DNA from: Halopolyspora algeriensis | GTDB taxonomy: Bacteria; Actinomycetota; Actinomycetes; Mycobacteriales; Pseudonocardiaceae | NCBI RefSeq assembly: GCF_003337235.1 | Contig: NZ_QPJC01000006.1 | Span: forward strand, 62,001 to 126,000 | Direction of reading: 5' to 3' | Length of the DNA: 64,000 nt | Part shown: one piece after another, positions 57,214-64,000 of the stretch | Layout: the number at the start of each line of letters is the position of its first letter | Numbering within the stretch: position 1 is the first letter of the stretch | Made by a program: the position numbers and the translations under genes | Notes under the pieces: generated by a model | Database searches by the model: none | The model's input: only the letters and a program-made list of their open reading frames with translations | Told to the model about the DNA's origin: nothing

Positions 57214-58395
57214 TCAGCCGACGGCGGCCTCCAGCGGGGTGACCGAGGACCATCCCTCCAGCTCGTGCGGCGACCGCGGCCCGGGGCCGACGTAGTGGGC
57301 CGAGGGGCGCACCAGACGCCCGGTGCGCTTCTGCTCCAGGATGTGCGCACACCAGCCGGCCGTGCGGGCACAGGTGAACATCGCGGGCATCATGCGCGTG
57401 GGTACCTGGGCGAAGTCGAGAATCAGAGCTGCCCAGAATTCGACGTTGGTCGCGATCGGCCGGTCGGGGCGGCGCTCGGCCAGGACCGACAGCGCGGCCT
57501 GCTCCAGCTCGGCCGCCACTTCGAAACGGGGGGCACCCAGCTGCTTGCAGGTGCTGCGCAGCACGCGGGCGCGCGGGTCTTCGGCCCGGTAGACCCGGTG
57601 ACCGAAACCCATGAGACGGTCCCCGCGGTCGAGGATCGACTCGACCACCTTGCGGGCATCGCCGGTGAGTTCGACCTCTTCGACCATCGGCAGCACGCGG
57701 GCGGGAGCGCCGCCGTGCAGCGGTCCGGACATCGCACCGATCGCGCCGGAGAGCGTGGCCGCGACGTCGGCTCCGGTCGAGGCGATCACACGTGCGGTGA
57801 ACGTCGAGGCGTTCAGGCCGTGCTCCGCCGCCGAGGCCCAGTAGGCGTCCAGTGCCTTGACGTGGGCCGGGTCGGCCTCGCCGCGCCAGCGTGTCAGGAA
57901 CCGCTCGGTCACCGTCGAGCAGCGGTCGAGCTCGCGTTGCGCAACGGCGGGCCGGTCACCGCGAGCGGACTGCGCGACATAGGACAGCCCGAGTTCGGAG
58001 GCGCGGGCGAGCTGCTCCCGCGCCTGCTCGTCACCGATGTCGAGCAGCGGTTCGAAACCGAGCTCCGGGGCGAGCATGGCCAGGGCGGACTGCACATCGA
58101 CCCGCACGTCCCCGGTGCGCACCGGGAGCGGCAGGTCCTCGGAGGGGCGCAGCCCGTTGCCGAAGCGTCCGTCGACGAGCAGGGCCCACACGTCTCCGAA
58201 GGAGACCCTGCCCGCGAGTTCCTCGATGTCGACGCCGCGATAACGCAGCGCACCCCCGTCACGGTCGGGTTCGGCGATCTCCGTTTCGAATGCCACCACG
58301 CCTTCCAGCCCGGGCCGGAAAGTGGAGTGTTCCTGCTCCGGTTCACCTTGCCCTGCGGTGGCTTGCCCGGTCTTGTCCTCAACTGGGTTCGGCAT
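57214..58395 (-). CDS. citA: Citrate synthase 2 (CitA-type)
   Basis: A 393-residue citrate synthase of the short actinobacterial CitA type (Rv0889c-like), condensing acetyl-CoA and oxaloacetate. LRYRGVDIEELAGRVSFGDVW near 48-68; catalytic His segments EHGLNASTFTARV (about 191) and GFGHRVYRAEDPRARVL (about 265); catalytic Asp region NVEFWAALILDFAQVP (about 322). ATG has GAGGAG upstream. A second citrate synthase, gltA2, begins at 63912. Confidence 0.93.
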   Translation of the reverse strand: MPNPVEDKTGQATAGQGEPEQEHSTFRPGLEGVVAFETEIAEPDRDGGALRYRGVDIEELAGRVSFGDVWALLVDGRFGNGLRPSEDLPLPVRTGDVRVDVQSALAMLAPELGFEPLLDIGDEQAREQLARASELGLSYVAQSARGDRPAVAQRELDRCSTVTERFLTRWRGEADPAHVKALDAYWASAAEHGLNASTFTARVIASTGADVAATLSGAIGAMSGPLHGGAPARVLPMVEEVELTGDARKVVESILDRGDRLMGFGHRVYRAEDPRARVLRSTCKQLGAPRFEVAAELEQAALSVLAERRPDRPIATNVEFWAALILDFAQVPTRMMPAMFTCARTAGWCAHILEQKRTGRLVRPSAHYVGPGPRSPHELEGWSSVTPLEAAVG

Positions 58396-58877
58396 CGTCG
58401 CCTCGTCTCCTCGTCGCTGGTTGTGACCGCATACCGGTGGTACACGGCGGGGACGTGGCGGGGTGCGCAGGACACGGCCAGTGGCCGCGGCCGTTGCTGT
58501 GGGAACAACGGTGCACCCGACGGGGCCCCGGAAGCAACGCCGATGAGCAAAGTCACAGTGCCACCGGGGCGGTGATCACGTTGTCGCCTCGAACGCGCGG
58601 GCCCCGCACCCGGAGACGACCAGGAGCAACGCGGTGCTCCGGCGTGCTGGATCGGTGACGGGATCGATTGTGAACAATCCGGTGATTCAGCACACGCTCG
58701 GTTGCCGTTTACCGTCGTCGTCAGTGGCTCATTGCGGTGGCATGGCCGGAGCTTTCTCCGGCGGTGTTGCGTCTGCCGTACGGGCCCGTAGTCTCCGGCG
58801 TCACAGCCCGAGCAGTTCAGCAGCACCGCGCAGCCCCACCGACCCGGCCGTGCGGCCGAGACAGGGAGGAACAACGG
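58396..58877. other. Divergent intergenic region between citA and pdxH
   Basis: 480 nt without a supported gene. It must hold both promoters. I see only weak elements, such as TTGTGAACAATC near 58668, and no confident operator. Confidence 0.4.
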
Positions 58878-59531
58878 ATGTCGGAGGCAAATGCCACATT
58901 GTCGTCCATGCGGGTCTCCTACGACGAGGGCTCGCTGGACGAGGCGGTGCTCGCCGAGAGCTGGCACGAGCAGCTCCGGGGGTGGTTCGACGCGGCTGTG
59001 CAGGCCGAGGTGAACGAACCCAACGCGATGGTGCTGGCCACGGCCGATGCCGAGGGAATGCCCTCCTCGCGCACCGTGCTGTGCAAGGGGTTCGACGAGC
59101 GCGGCCTGGTGTTTTTCACCAACTACACATCCGCCAAGAGCCACGATCTCGCCTCCACCAGGGTCGCGGCGGCGACATTCCCGTGGCTGACCATGCAGCG
59201 TCAGGTCAACGTGCGTGGCACGGTCGAAAAGGTCAGGACGGACGAGACCACCCGGTACTGGTCGGGGCGCCCGCGCGGCTCGCAGCTCGGTGCGTGGGCC
59301 TCTCCCCAGTCCCGGGTCGTGCCGGATCGTGCCGCACTGGAATCCTCGCTCAGCGGCATCGAACGTCGGTTCTCCGACGCCGAACAGGTGCCGGTCCCAC
59401 CGCACTGGGGCGGGTGGCGGATTCTGCCGGACTTCGTCGAGTTCTGGCAGGGCCGCCCGGACCGCCTGCACGACCGGCTCTGCTTCCGGCGGGAGAACGA
59501 CACCTGGGTCGTCGAACGGTTGGCTCCCTGA
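58878..59531 (+). CDS. pdxH: Pyridoxamine 5'-phosphate oxidase PdxH
   Basis: A 217-residue FMN enzyme oxidising pyridoxamine or pyridoxine phosphate to PLP. FMN-binding segments NAMVLATADAEGMPSSRTVLC (split about 48-68) and FFTNYTSAKSHDLAST (about 77-92); substrate/FMN motif RGSQLGAWASPQS (about 133-145); C-terminal PHWGGWRILPDFVEFWQGRP and HDRLCFRR. ATG has GGGAGGA 8 nt upstream; ATG 58908 is an alternative. PLP is the cofactor of SerC in this window. Confidence 0.94.
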   Translation: MSEANATLSSMRVSYDEGSLDEAVLAESWHEQLRGWFDAAVQAEVNEPNAMVLATADAEGMPSSRTVLCKGFDERGLVFFTNYTSAKSHDLASTRVAAATFPWLTMQRQVNVRGTVEKVRTDETTRYWSGRPRGSQLGAWASPQSRVVPDRAALESSLSGIERRFSDAEQVPVPPHWGGWRILPDFVEFWQGRPDRLHDRLCFRRENDTWVVERLAP

Positions 59532-59569
59532 GCGGACGTCAGCGCCTGCGCGAACCTCCGAACGGTCCC

Positions 59570-59581
59570 TAGGGTGGGGAT
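59570..59581 (+). promoter_or_regulatory. -10-like element of a leaderless aldose epimerase transcript (candidate)
   Basis: TAGGGT (59570-59575) ends 6 nt before GTG 59582, the same element and spacing as at moaC. A GGGGA between could also serve as a very close ribosome-binding site. Confidence 0.4.
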
Positions 59582-60508
59582 GTGCATGATCCCATCCCCG
59601 CCACCGGCAGGCAGCTCGAGATCACCCACGGTGCCGCGCGCGCCGTCGTCACCGAGGTCGGCGCGGCGCTGCGCGCGTTCGACGTGGACGGCGTGCCCTA
59701 CTCGGAGACCTACGGCGCCGATGAGCGTCCTCCGGCAGGCGCCGGTGCGGTGCTGATTCCGTGGCCCAACCGGGTCGCCGACGGCCGGTGGGTCCTGGAG
59801 GGAGAATCCCAGCAGCTGGCGCTCACCGAACCGGACAAGCACAACGCGATCCACGGGTTGCTGCGCCACGTGCCGTGGACGGTGACCGAGCACGGCGAGT
59901 CGACCGTCATCCTGCACGCGATGGTGCCCGTGCAGCCGGGATGGCCGATGCCGCTGCTGACCTCGGTCGGCTACTCGCTGGATGCGGCCGGGTTGACCGT
60001 CACCCACACCGTGGAGAATCTCGGCTCCCGAACCGTCCCGTTCGGTATGGGTGTGCACCCGTATCCGAGGGCGGGGCATGCCGCCACCGACGACTGCACG
60101 CTGCGGCTGGCGGCGTCCAGCGTGCTGCCCGTGGACCCCGAGCGGCTGTTGCCCGCCCGGCCGCCGCGCGCGCTGCAGGGGAACGAGCAGGAGTTCCGCA
60201 GTGGCCGGCGACTCGGTGGCGTGGTGCTGGACACCGCCTTCGGTGGGGCGAGTCCCCGCCCGGACGATCCGCGGCAGCTCGTGCGCCACTCGGTCACCGA
60301 CCCCACGGGGCACGGTATCGAGCTGTGGGCGGATCCGGTGTTCGGCTGGGTGCAGGTGTTCACGGCCTCGGAATTCCCCGGCCGGGGGCGGGCGGTCGCG
60401 ATCGAGCCCATGACCTGCCCGCCCGATGCCCTGAACTCGGGGACCGACCTGATCACACTGCCGCCCGGGGAGACATGGACCGCCCGGTGGGGCCTGCGCC
60501 CGTTTTAG
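59582..60508 (+). CDS. Aldose 1-epimerase family protein
   Basis: A 308-residue galactose mutarotase-fold enzyme. GAVLIPWPNRVADGRW (about 56-71) and HNAIHGLLRHVPW (about 85-97) supply the family's His/Arg substrate contacts; MGVHPYP (about 154-160) carries the catalytic His and IEPMTCPPDALNSG (about 276-289) the catalytic Glu. Members interconvert sugar anomers. GTG start. It converges on the acyl-CoA dehydrogenase with a 47-nt gap filled by a repeat fragment. Confidence 0.9.
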   Translation: MHDPIPATGRQLEITHGAARAVVTEVGAALRAFDVDGVPYSETYGADERPPAGAGAVLIPWPNRVADGRWVLEGESQQLALTEPDKHNAIHGLLRHVPWTVTEHGESTVILHAMVPVQPGWPMPLLTSVGYSLDAAGLTVTHTVENLGSRTVPFGMGVHPYPRAGHAATDDCTLRLAASSVLPVDPERLLPARPPRALQGNEQEFRSGRRLGGVVLDTAFGGASPRPDDPRQLVRHSVTDPTGHGIELWADPVFGWVQVFTASEFPGRGRAVAIEPMTCPPDALNSGTDLITLPPGETWTARWGLRPF

Positions 60509-60516
60509 GGGTCCTC

Positions 60517-60555
60517 GGGTTGGCTCGCGTAGGGATGCGGGTGGCGGAATCCTCC
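60517..60555 (+). repeat. Dispersed repeat, copy D (terminal fragment)
   Basis: GGGTTGGCTCGCG and then GATGCGGGTGGCGGAA match the first 39 nt of copies A and B. It begins 9 nt after the aldose epimerase stop and is cut off exactly at the convergent acyl-CoA dehydrogenase stop. Confidence 0.6.
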
Positions 60556-61692
60556 TCACACCTGGGCGAGGTGGCGTCCGATGACCATCCGCTGAATCTG
60601 GTTGGTGCCTTCGAAGATCTGCAGCACCTTGGCCTCCCGCATGTAGCGCTCGGCCGGAAAGTCGCGGGTGTAGCCGGCGCCACCGAGCACCTGCACGGCG
60701 TCGGTGGTCACCTTCATCGCCGCGTCGGTGGCCACCAGCTTGGCCACCGAGGCCTCCTGCCCGAACGACATCCCGGCATCCCGCCGCCGGGCGGCGTCGA
60801 GGTAGGTTGCGCGCGCCGAGTGCACGGCGGCGGCCATGTCGGCCAGCAGGAACTCCAGGCCCTGGAAGGTGATGATCGGCTGCCCGAACTGGTGGCGCTG
60901 CCGGGCGTAGTCGACGGCGAGGTCGAGTGCGGCCTGCGCGAGTCCGACCGCGCACGCGGCGATGCCGAGCCGCCCGGAGTTCAGCGCGGTCAGAGCGATC
61001 TTGAGTCCGCTTCCTTCGGCGCCGATGAGCCGGTCACCGGCGACCGGCGCGCCGTCGAAATGCAGCTCGGTGGTCGGTGACCCCGTCAGTCCCATCTTGT
61101 GTTCCGGAGGGCCGGCGGAAAGGCCTTCGGTGGCGCCGTCGACGAGGAAGCAGCTGATGTCGTCGTCGGACGTGCGGGCCATGAGGGTGTAGAAGTCCGC
61201 GACACCACCGTGGGTGATCCAGCACTTGGTGCCGGTGACGGTGTAGCCGTCGCCCGTCCGTTCGGCGCGCGTGCGCAGCGCTGCCGCGTCGGATCCCGCG
61301 TGTGCCTCGGACAGGGCGTACGCGCCGAGGGTGTCGCCGCCGAGCATGTCCGGCAGCAGGCGGGCCCGCTGCTCGTCCGTGCCGAAGTGGGCCAGCGGGA
61401 AGCACGACATGGTGTGCACCGACAGGCCCACCCCGACGGTCATCGACGCGCTGCTGAGCTCTTCGAGGACCTGCAGGTAGACCTCGTAGGGCTGGGCACC
61501 CCCGCCGTGCTCCTCGGCATAGGGCAGGCCGAGCAGGCCGGACTTGCCGAGCAGTCGGAACGTGTCCCGGGGGAAGTGCTCGGCGGCCTCGTGCTCGGCG
61601 GTGGTGGGTGCGATCTCGTCACGCGCGATTTCCCTGGTGAGCGCGAGCAGGTCGGTGGCCTCGGTGGTGGTGAGCAGGCGGTGAGCGGGCAT
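60556..61692 (-). CDS. Acyl-CoA dehydrogenase
   Basis: A 378-residue FAD flavoenzyme of the short/medium-chain type. Flavin/substrate motifs ALSEAHAGSDAAALRTRAE (about 122-140) and KCWITHGGVADFYTLMA (about 151-167); the C-terminal catalytic-Glu segment KVLQIFEGTNQIQRMVIGRHL (about 355-375). It is divergent from a TetR gene across an operator-like region, so it is probably derepressed by an acyl-CoA ligand. ATG 61692 has AGGAG 10 nt upstream. Chain-length preference unknown. Confidence 0.93.
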   Translation of the reverse strand: MPAHRLLTTTEATDLLALTREIARDEIAPTTAEHEAAEHFPRDTFRLLGKSGLLGLPYAEEHGGGAQPYEVYLQVLEELSSASMTVGVGLSVHTMSCFPLAHFGTDEQRARLLPDMLGGDTLGAYALSEAHAGSDAAALRTRAERTGDGYTVTGTKCWITHGGVADFYTLMARTSDDDISCFLVDGATEGLSAGPPEHKMGLTGSPTTELHFDGAPVAGDRLIGAEGSGLKIALTALNSGRLGIAACAVGLAQAALDLAVDYARQRHQFGQPIITFQGLEFLLADMAAAVHSARATYLDAARRRDAGMSFGQEASVAKLVATDAAMKVTTDAVQVLGGAGYTRDFPAERYMREAKVLQIFEGTNQIQRMVIGRHLAQV

Positions 61693-61751
61693 GGCGTTCG
61701 TGCTCCTGTGGCCGGGTGCCGGTGGCGGGGTGGCGCCGTGCGGGCGGACAG

Positions 61752-61791
61752 CAGTACTCGTTTCAGTACTGTGGGACTGTTTATAGTACTG
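61752..61791. promoter_or_regulatory. TetR operator candidate in the divergent promoter
   Basis: CAGTACT (61752-61758) and AGTACTG (61765-61771) form a perfect 7-6-7 palindrome; a third AGTACTG (61785-61791) overlaps a -10-like TATAGT (61782-61787) facing the TetR gene. The arrangement suits autoregulation and control of the acyl-CoA dehydrogenase gene. Confidence 0.6.
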
Positions 61792-61873
61792 AGGTGTGTA
61801 TCCCGGCAAGCCGTCGCCGAGCGCCCGTTTCCCGCGTAGCGGGCCCTTCGCCGAGATGTGGCAGGCTCGGGTC

Positions 61874-62527
61874 ATGACCATGTCCGAACCGGTGGCCACG
61901 TCCCGGGAGGCGGTACACGCGCGCCGCGCGGACCTGCTGGACCGGCTGTGCGAGCTCTTTCTCGCCGAGGGCTTCGCCCACTTCACGCTCAACGAGCTGG
62001 CCGCGCGGCTACGGTGCTCCAAGTCGACGCTGTACAACCTGGCGGGCAGCAAGGAGCAACTTGCGGTTCGCGTGGTCAATCACTACTTCAAGTGCGCGAC
62101 CGCGAGCATCGAGCACCGTGTCTCCGAGATGACCGACGTGCGCGCGCGGATGCACGCCTACTTGCAGGCGGCCTCCGAGGCACTGGCCCCCGCCTCGCGC
62201 CGGTTCATCGAGGACATGGCCGCCAATCCGGCGACGCGGGCCACCTACGAGGCCAATGCCAGGGCCGCGGCCGAACACATCCGCTCCGACGTGAAGGAGG
62301 GCGTGCGGGACGGCGTGTTCCGCGAGGTGGACGCGGCTCTGGTCGGCGAGATGGTCGGCCTGACCATCACCGCGATCCAGCGTGGCGAGATCGGCGAGCG
62401 CACCGGGCTGTCCGACTCCGAGGCGTTCGCGGCGCTGTCGCATTTCCTCGTGGACGGGCTGGCCACCCGATCCGAGCACTCCGCGCGGCGACGCACCGGT
62501 GATCCGGACACGGCGGAGGATCCGTGA
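61874..62527 (+). CDS. TetR-family transcriptional regulator
   Basis: A roughly 217-residue repressor. The N-terminal helix-turn-helix is LFLAEGFAHFTLNELAARLR then CSKSTLYNLAGSKEQL (about 23-60), with a C-terminal ligand/dimer domain. ATG 61874 fits family N-termini; GTG 61796, 8 nt after a -10-like TATAGT, would add 26 residues and be leaderless. It is divergent from the acyl-CoA dehydrogenase it probably controls, and overlaps the sugar kinase gene by 4 bp. Confidence 0.88.
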   Translation: MTMSEPVATSREAVHARRADLLDRLCELFLAEGFAHFTLNELAARLRCSKSTLYNLAGSKEQLAVRVVNHYFKCATASIEHRVSEMTDVRARMHAYLQAASEALAPASRRFIEDMAANPATRATYEANARAAAEHIRSDVKEGVRDGVFREVDAALVGEMVGLTITAIQRGEIGERTGLSDSEAFAALSHFLVDGLATRSEHSARRRTGDPDTAEDP

Positions 62528-63474
62528 TCGCCGTCTGCGGTGAGGCGCTGGTCGACCTCGTCCCGGACCCGTCCACCGCGGAAGGAGAACTCGGGCCGCT
62601 GCATCCGAGGCTGGGCGGTGGCCCCTACAACGCGGCGATCGCGCTGGGCAGGCTCGGCGTTCCCGTGAACTTCCAGACCCGGCTGTCCACCGACCGGTTC
62701 GGTGACACGTTGCTCGACCGGCTCCGCGAGGCCGGGGTGGACACCGATGCGGTGCAGCGCGGTGCGGAGCCGACGGCGCTGGCCGTGGTGGGATTCGGTG
62801 CCGGCGGTTCGGCCCGCTACAGCTTCCACACGGCCGGGACCGCGGGGAGGTTCTTCACCGACCCGGGACCGTTGCCGGAGGAGATCACAGCGGTGTCCTT
62901 CGGAACCCTGTCCATGGTTCTGGAACCCGGCGCCACCGCCTACGAGAGCGTTCTGTTCCGGCAGGCCCGCAGTGGCGCGCTCGTCGTGCTCGACCCGAAC
63001 ATCCGGGCCGACCTGATCGACGATGCCGAGGCATACCGCGCACGCTTCGGCACCTGGCTCGGCGGTGTGGGCCTGCTCAAGCTCTCCGCCGAGGACGCCG
63101 CCTGGCTGGCGAGGCAGCCGGGGGAGGCGGATCCGGCCGAGCTGATCGGCGCACTCCGGCGCTGGCAGCAGGCCGGCCCGGCCGCTGTGGTGCTGACCCG
63201 GGGAGCCGAGGGGATGACGGTGCTCACCGGCGCGGGCGAACTTGTCGAGGTGCCGGGGGTCGACGCGCCGGTCGTGGACACGATCGGCGCGGGTGACACC
63301 GTTCAAGCAGCCCTGCTGGCCTGGCTGTACCGGCATGACGCGCTGTCGGAGGCGGCCGTGCGCGCGCTCGACCGCGGGCAGTGGGAGCTTGCGCTGCGAT
63401 TCGCTGCCTCGGCTGCGGCGGTGACGGTTTCGCGGCCGGGTGCTCAACCACCGTGTGCCGACGAACTCGACTGA
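62524..63474 (+). CDS. PfkB-family carbohydrate kinase (fructokinase-like)
   Basis: A 316-residue ribokinase-fold kinase. N-terminal IAVCGEALVDLVPDPS and RLGGGPYNAAIALGRLG (about 30-46) are the first PfkB signature; the second, DTIGAGDTVQAALLAWL (about 252-268), carries the catalytic Asp of GAGD. Resembles fructokinases and 5-dehydro-2-deoxygluconokinases; sugar not certain. GTG overlaps the TetR stop, so the two are translationally coupled, an unexpected pairing with an acyl-CoA dehydrogenase regulator. Confidence 0.9.
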   Translation: MIAVCGEALVDLVPDPSTAEGELGPLHPRLGGGPYNAAIALGRLGVPVNFQTRLSTDRFGDTLLDRLREAGVDTDAVQRGAEPTALAVVGFGAGGSARYSFHTAGTAGRFFTDPGPLPEEITAVSFGTLSMVLEPGATAYESVLFRQARSGALVVLDPNIRADLIDDAEAYRARFGTWLGGVGLLKLSAEDAAWLARQPGEADPAELIGALRRWQQAGPAAVVLTRGAEGMTVLTGAGELVEVPGVDAPVVDTIGAGDTVQAALLAWLYRHDALSEAAVRALDRGQWELALRFAASAAAVTVSRPGAQPPCADELD

Positions 63475-63911
63475 CCGGCGCCCGCACATGAGTTGCCCGG
63501 TGGCCCGCGGGCGGGGAAGGTGGAGGGGGTGCCGCAGGTGTGTGCCCGTTCCCCGGGCGACGGGTGCGCGAACCGGCACGCTGCCCGGAAGCGTTGTCGC
63601 CGGTGGCCGTAGCGCCTCCCCACACCGGCGATCCGACCGGTGTGGAGCGGAAAATGATGTGATCGTGGTCCCACCTGCTCGATTCGGCGAAAACGGTTGC
63701 TGCGCGAGAGGCCTCCGGCGGTCTAGCGTGGCTACTGACAGGACCCCAATGGGGTGGTACTGCGGCGGTACTGCGCCGGTTCGGACAGATCCCGACCGGC
63801 GTGCGCGTTCGCCGGGCGCGCTCCATGCAGGGCAGTCCGGGCTATGGCGCATCGGCCTGCCTGCTGCGCACACCAGTGCTACCCCTGACCGAGCGCGAGA
63901 GGTTCGACAGA
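63475..63911. other. Intergenic region upstream of gltA2 with inverted repeat 63620-63645
   Basis: 437 nt without a supported gene. CCACACCGG (63620-63628) and CCGGTGTGG (63637-63645) form a perfect 9-bp inverted repeat with an 8-nt gap, either the kinase terminator or an operator for gltA2. A -10-like TAGCGT lies near 63724. Confidence 0.45.
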
Positions 63912-64000
63912 ATGCCCGACGACGCGACCACCGAACGTAACGTCGCGCTGCGCTACGACGCCGGCGAACACGAGATGAGCGTGACGCCGTCCACCGAGGG
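63912..64000 (+). CDS. gltA2: Citrate synthase GltA2 (first 29 codons, cut by window edge)
   Basis: Only the N-terminus is present: VALRYDAGEHEMSVTPSTEG resembles the beta-strand opening of long (type II) citrate synthases such as mycobacterial GltA2. ATG with GAGAGG about 12 nt upstream. Its position after citA and pdxH fits the conserved block. Confidence 0.75.
   Translation, partial: MPDDATTERNVALRYDAGEHEMSVTPSTE

Overview
The window is very G+C-rich, tightly packed actinobacterial chromosome. Many GTG starts, 4-bp stop/start overlaps, a conservon, an R2lox, SepH and SigC all point to Pseudonocardiales (Saccharopolyspora/Actinopolyspora-like); the genus is a guess. Gene order follows the Mycobacterium tuberculosis Rv0861c-Rv0896 block as I remember it: XPB helicase, its partner protein, a small Rv0863-like protein, moaC, mog, moaE, rpfA, moaD, moaA, a YccF protein, cspB, DUF2771, DUF3027, DUF2530, a MarR regulator, a SpoU methyltransferase, DUF2537, sepH, serC, citA and, cut by the right edge, gltA2. 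Species-specific cargo is interleaved in this backbone. I see no tRNA, rRNA, CRISPR array, IS element or prophage.

Layout. 1-4.7 kb: 5' part of the XPB helicase and a sulfonate/nitrate-type ABC importer. 5.2-10.6 kb: a four-gene conservon (sensor kinase, roadblock protein, DUF742 protein, GTPase). 10.8-16.6 kb: XPB partner, malic enzyme, moaC and a fused mog-moaE. 16.8-21.0 kb: LysE exporter, an EamA remnant, rpf under a c-di-AMP riboswitch with a CRP-like site, moaD and moaA. 21.2-25.1 kb: HTH-TOBE regulator, modABC and a NagD-type phosphatase. Together with moaA-E this makes a molybdate uptake and molybdopterin synthesis cluster. 25.3-33.1 kb: YccF, PhzF, acyl-CoA ligase, R2lox, cspB, a DUF2771 lipoprotein, glutaminyl cyclase and DUF3027. 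33.1-40.3 kb: a sacsin-like ATPase, DUF2530, MarR, an MFS exporter and a GT39 glycosyltransferase. 40.5-43.9 kb: a sodA remnant, a cobalamin riboswitch and a B12-type importer. 44.0-51.4 kb: glutamate-cysteine ligase family protein, an AKR remnant, Bcr/CflA exporter, SpoU methyltransferase, DUF2537, sepH and serC. 51.7-57.0 kb: sigC, a copper P-type ATPase and a CopD-CtaG fusion, i.e. copper homeostasis and oxidase assembly. 57.2-64 kb: citA, pdxH, aldose epimerase, acyl-CoA dehydrogenase/TetR pair, a sugar kinase and the start of gltA2.

The most interesting non-genic signals are: (i) an orphan DtxR/IdeR iron box overlapping a promoter, followed about 80 nt later by a 15-bp terminator hairpin with no ORF between, a candidate iron-responsive sRNA; (ii) a dispersed repeat found four times, each time about 10 nt after a stop codon and always between convergent genes; (iii) a roughly 150-nt imperfect palindrome with partial relatives elsewhere; (iv) a structured moaA leader; and (v) several promoters whose -10 hexamer sits 6-7 nt before the start codon, implying leaderless mRNAs. 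Starts were chosen by ribosome-binding site, overlap and family fit, and alternatives are given where they matter.
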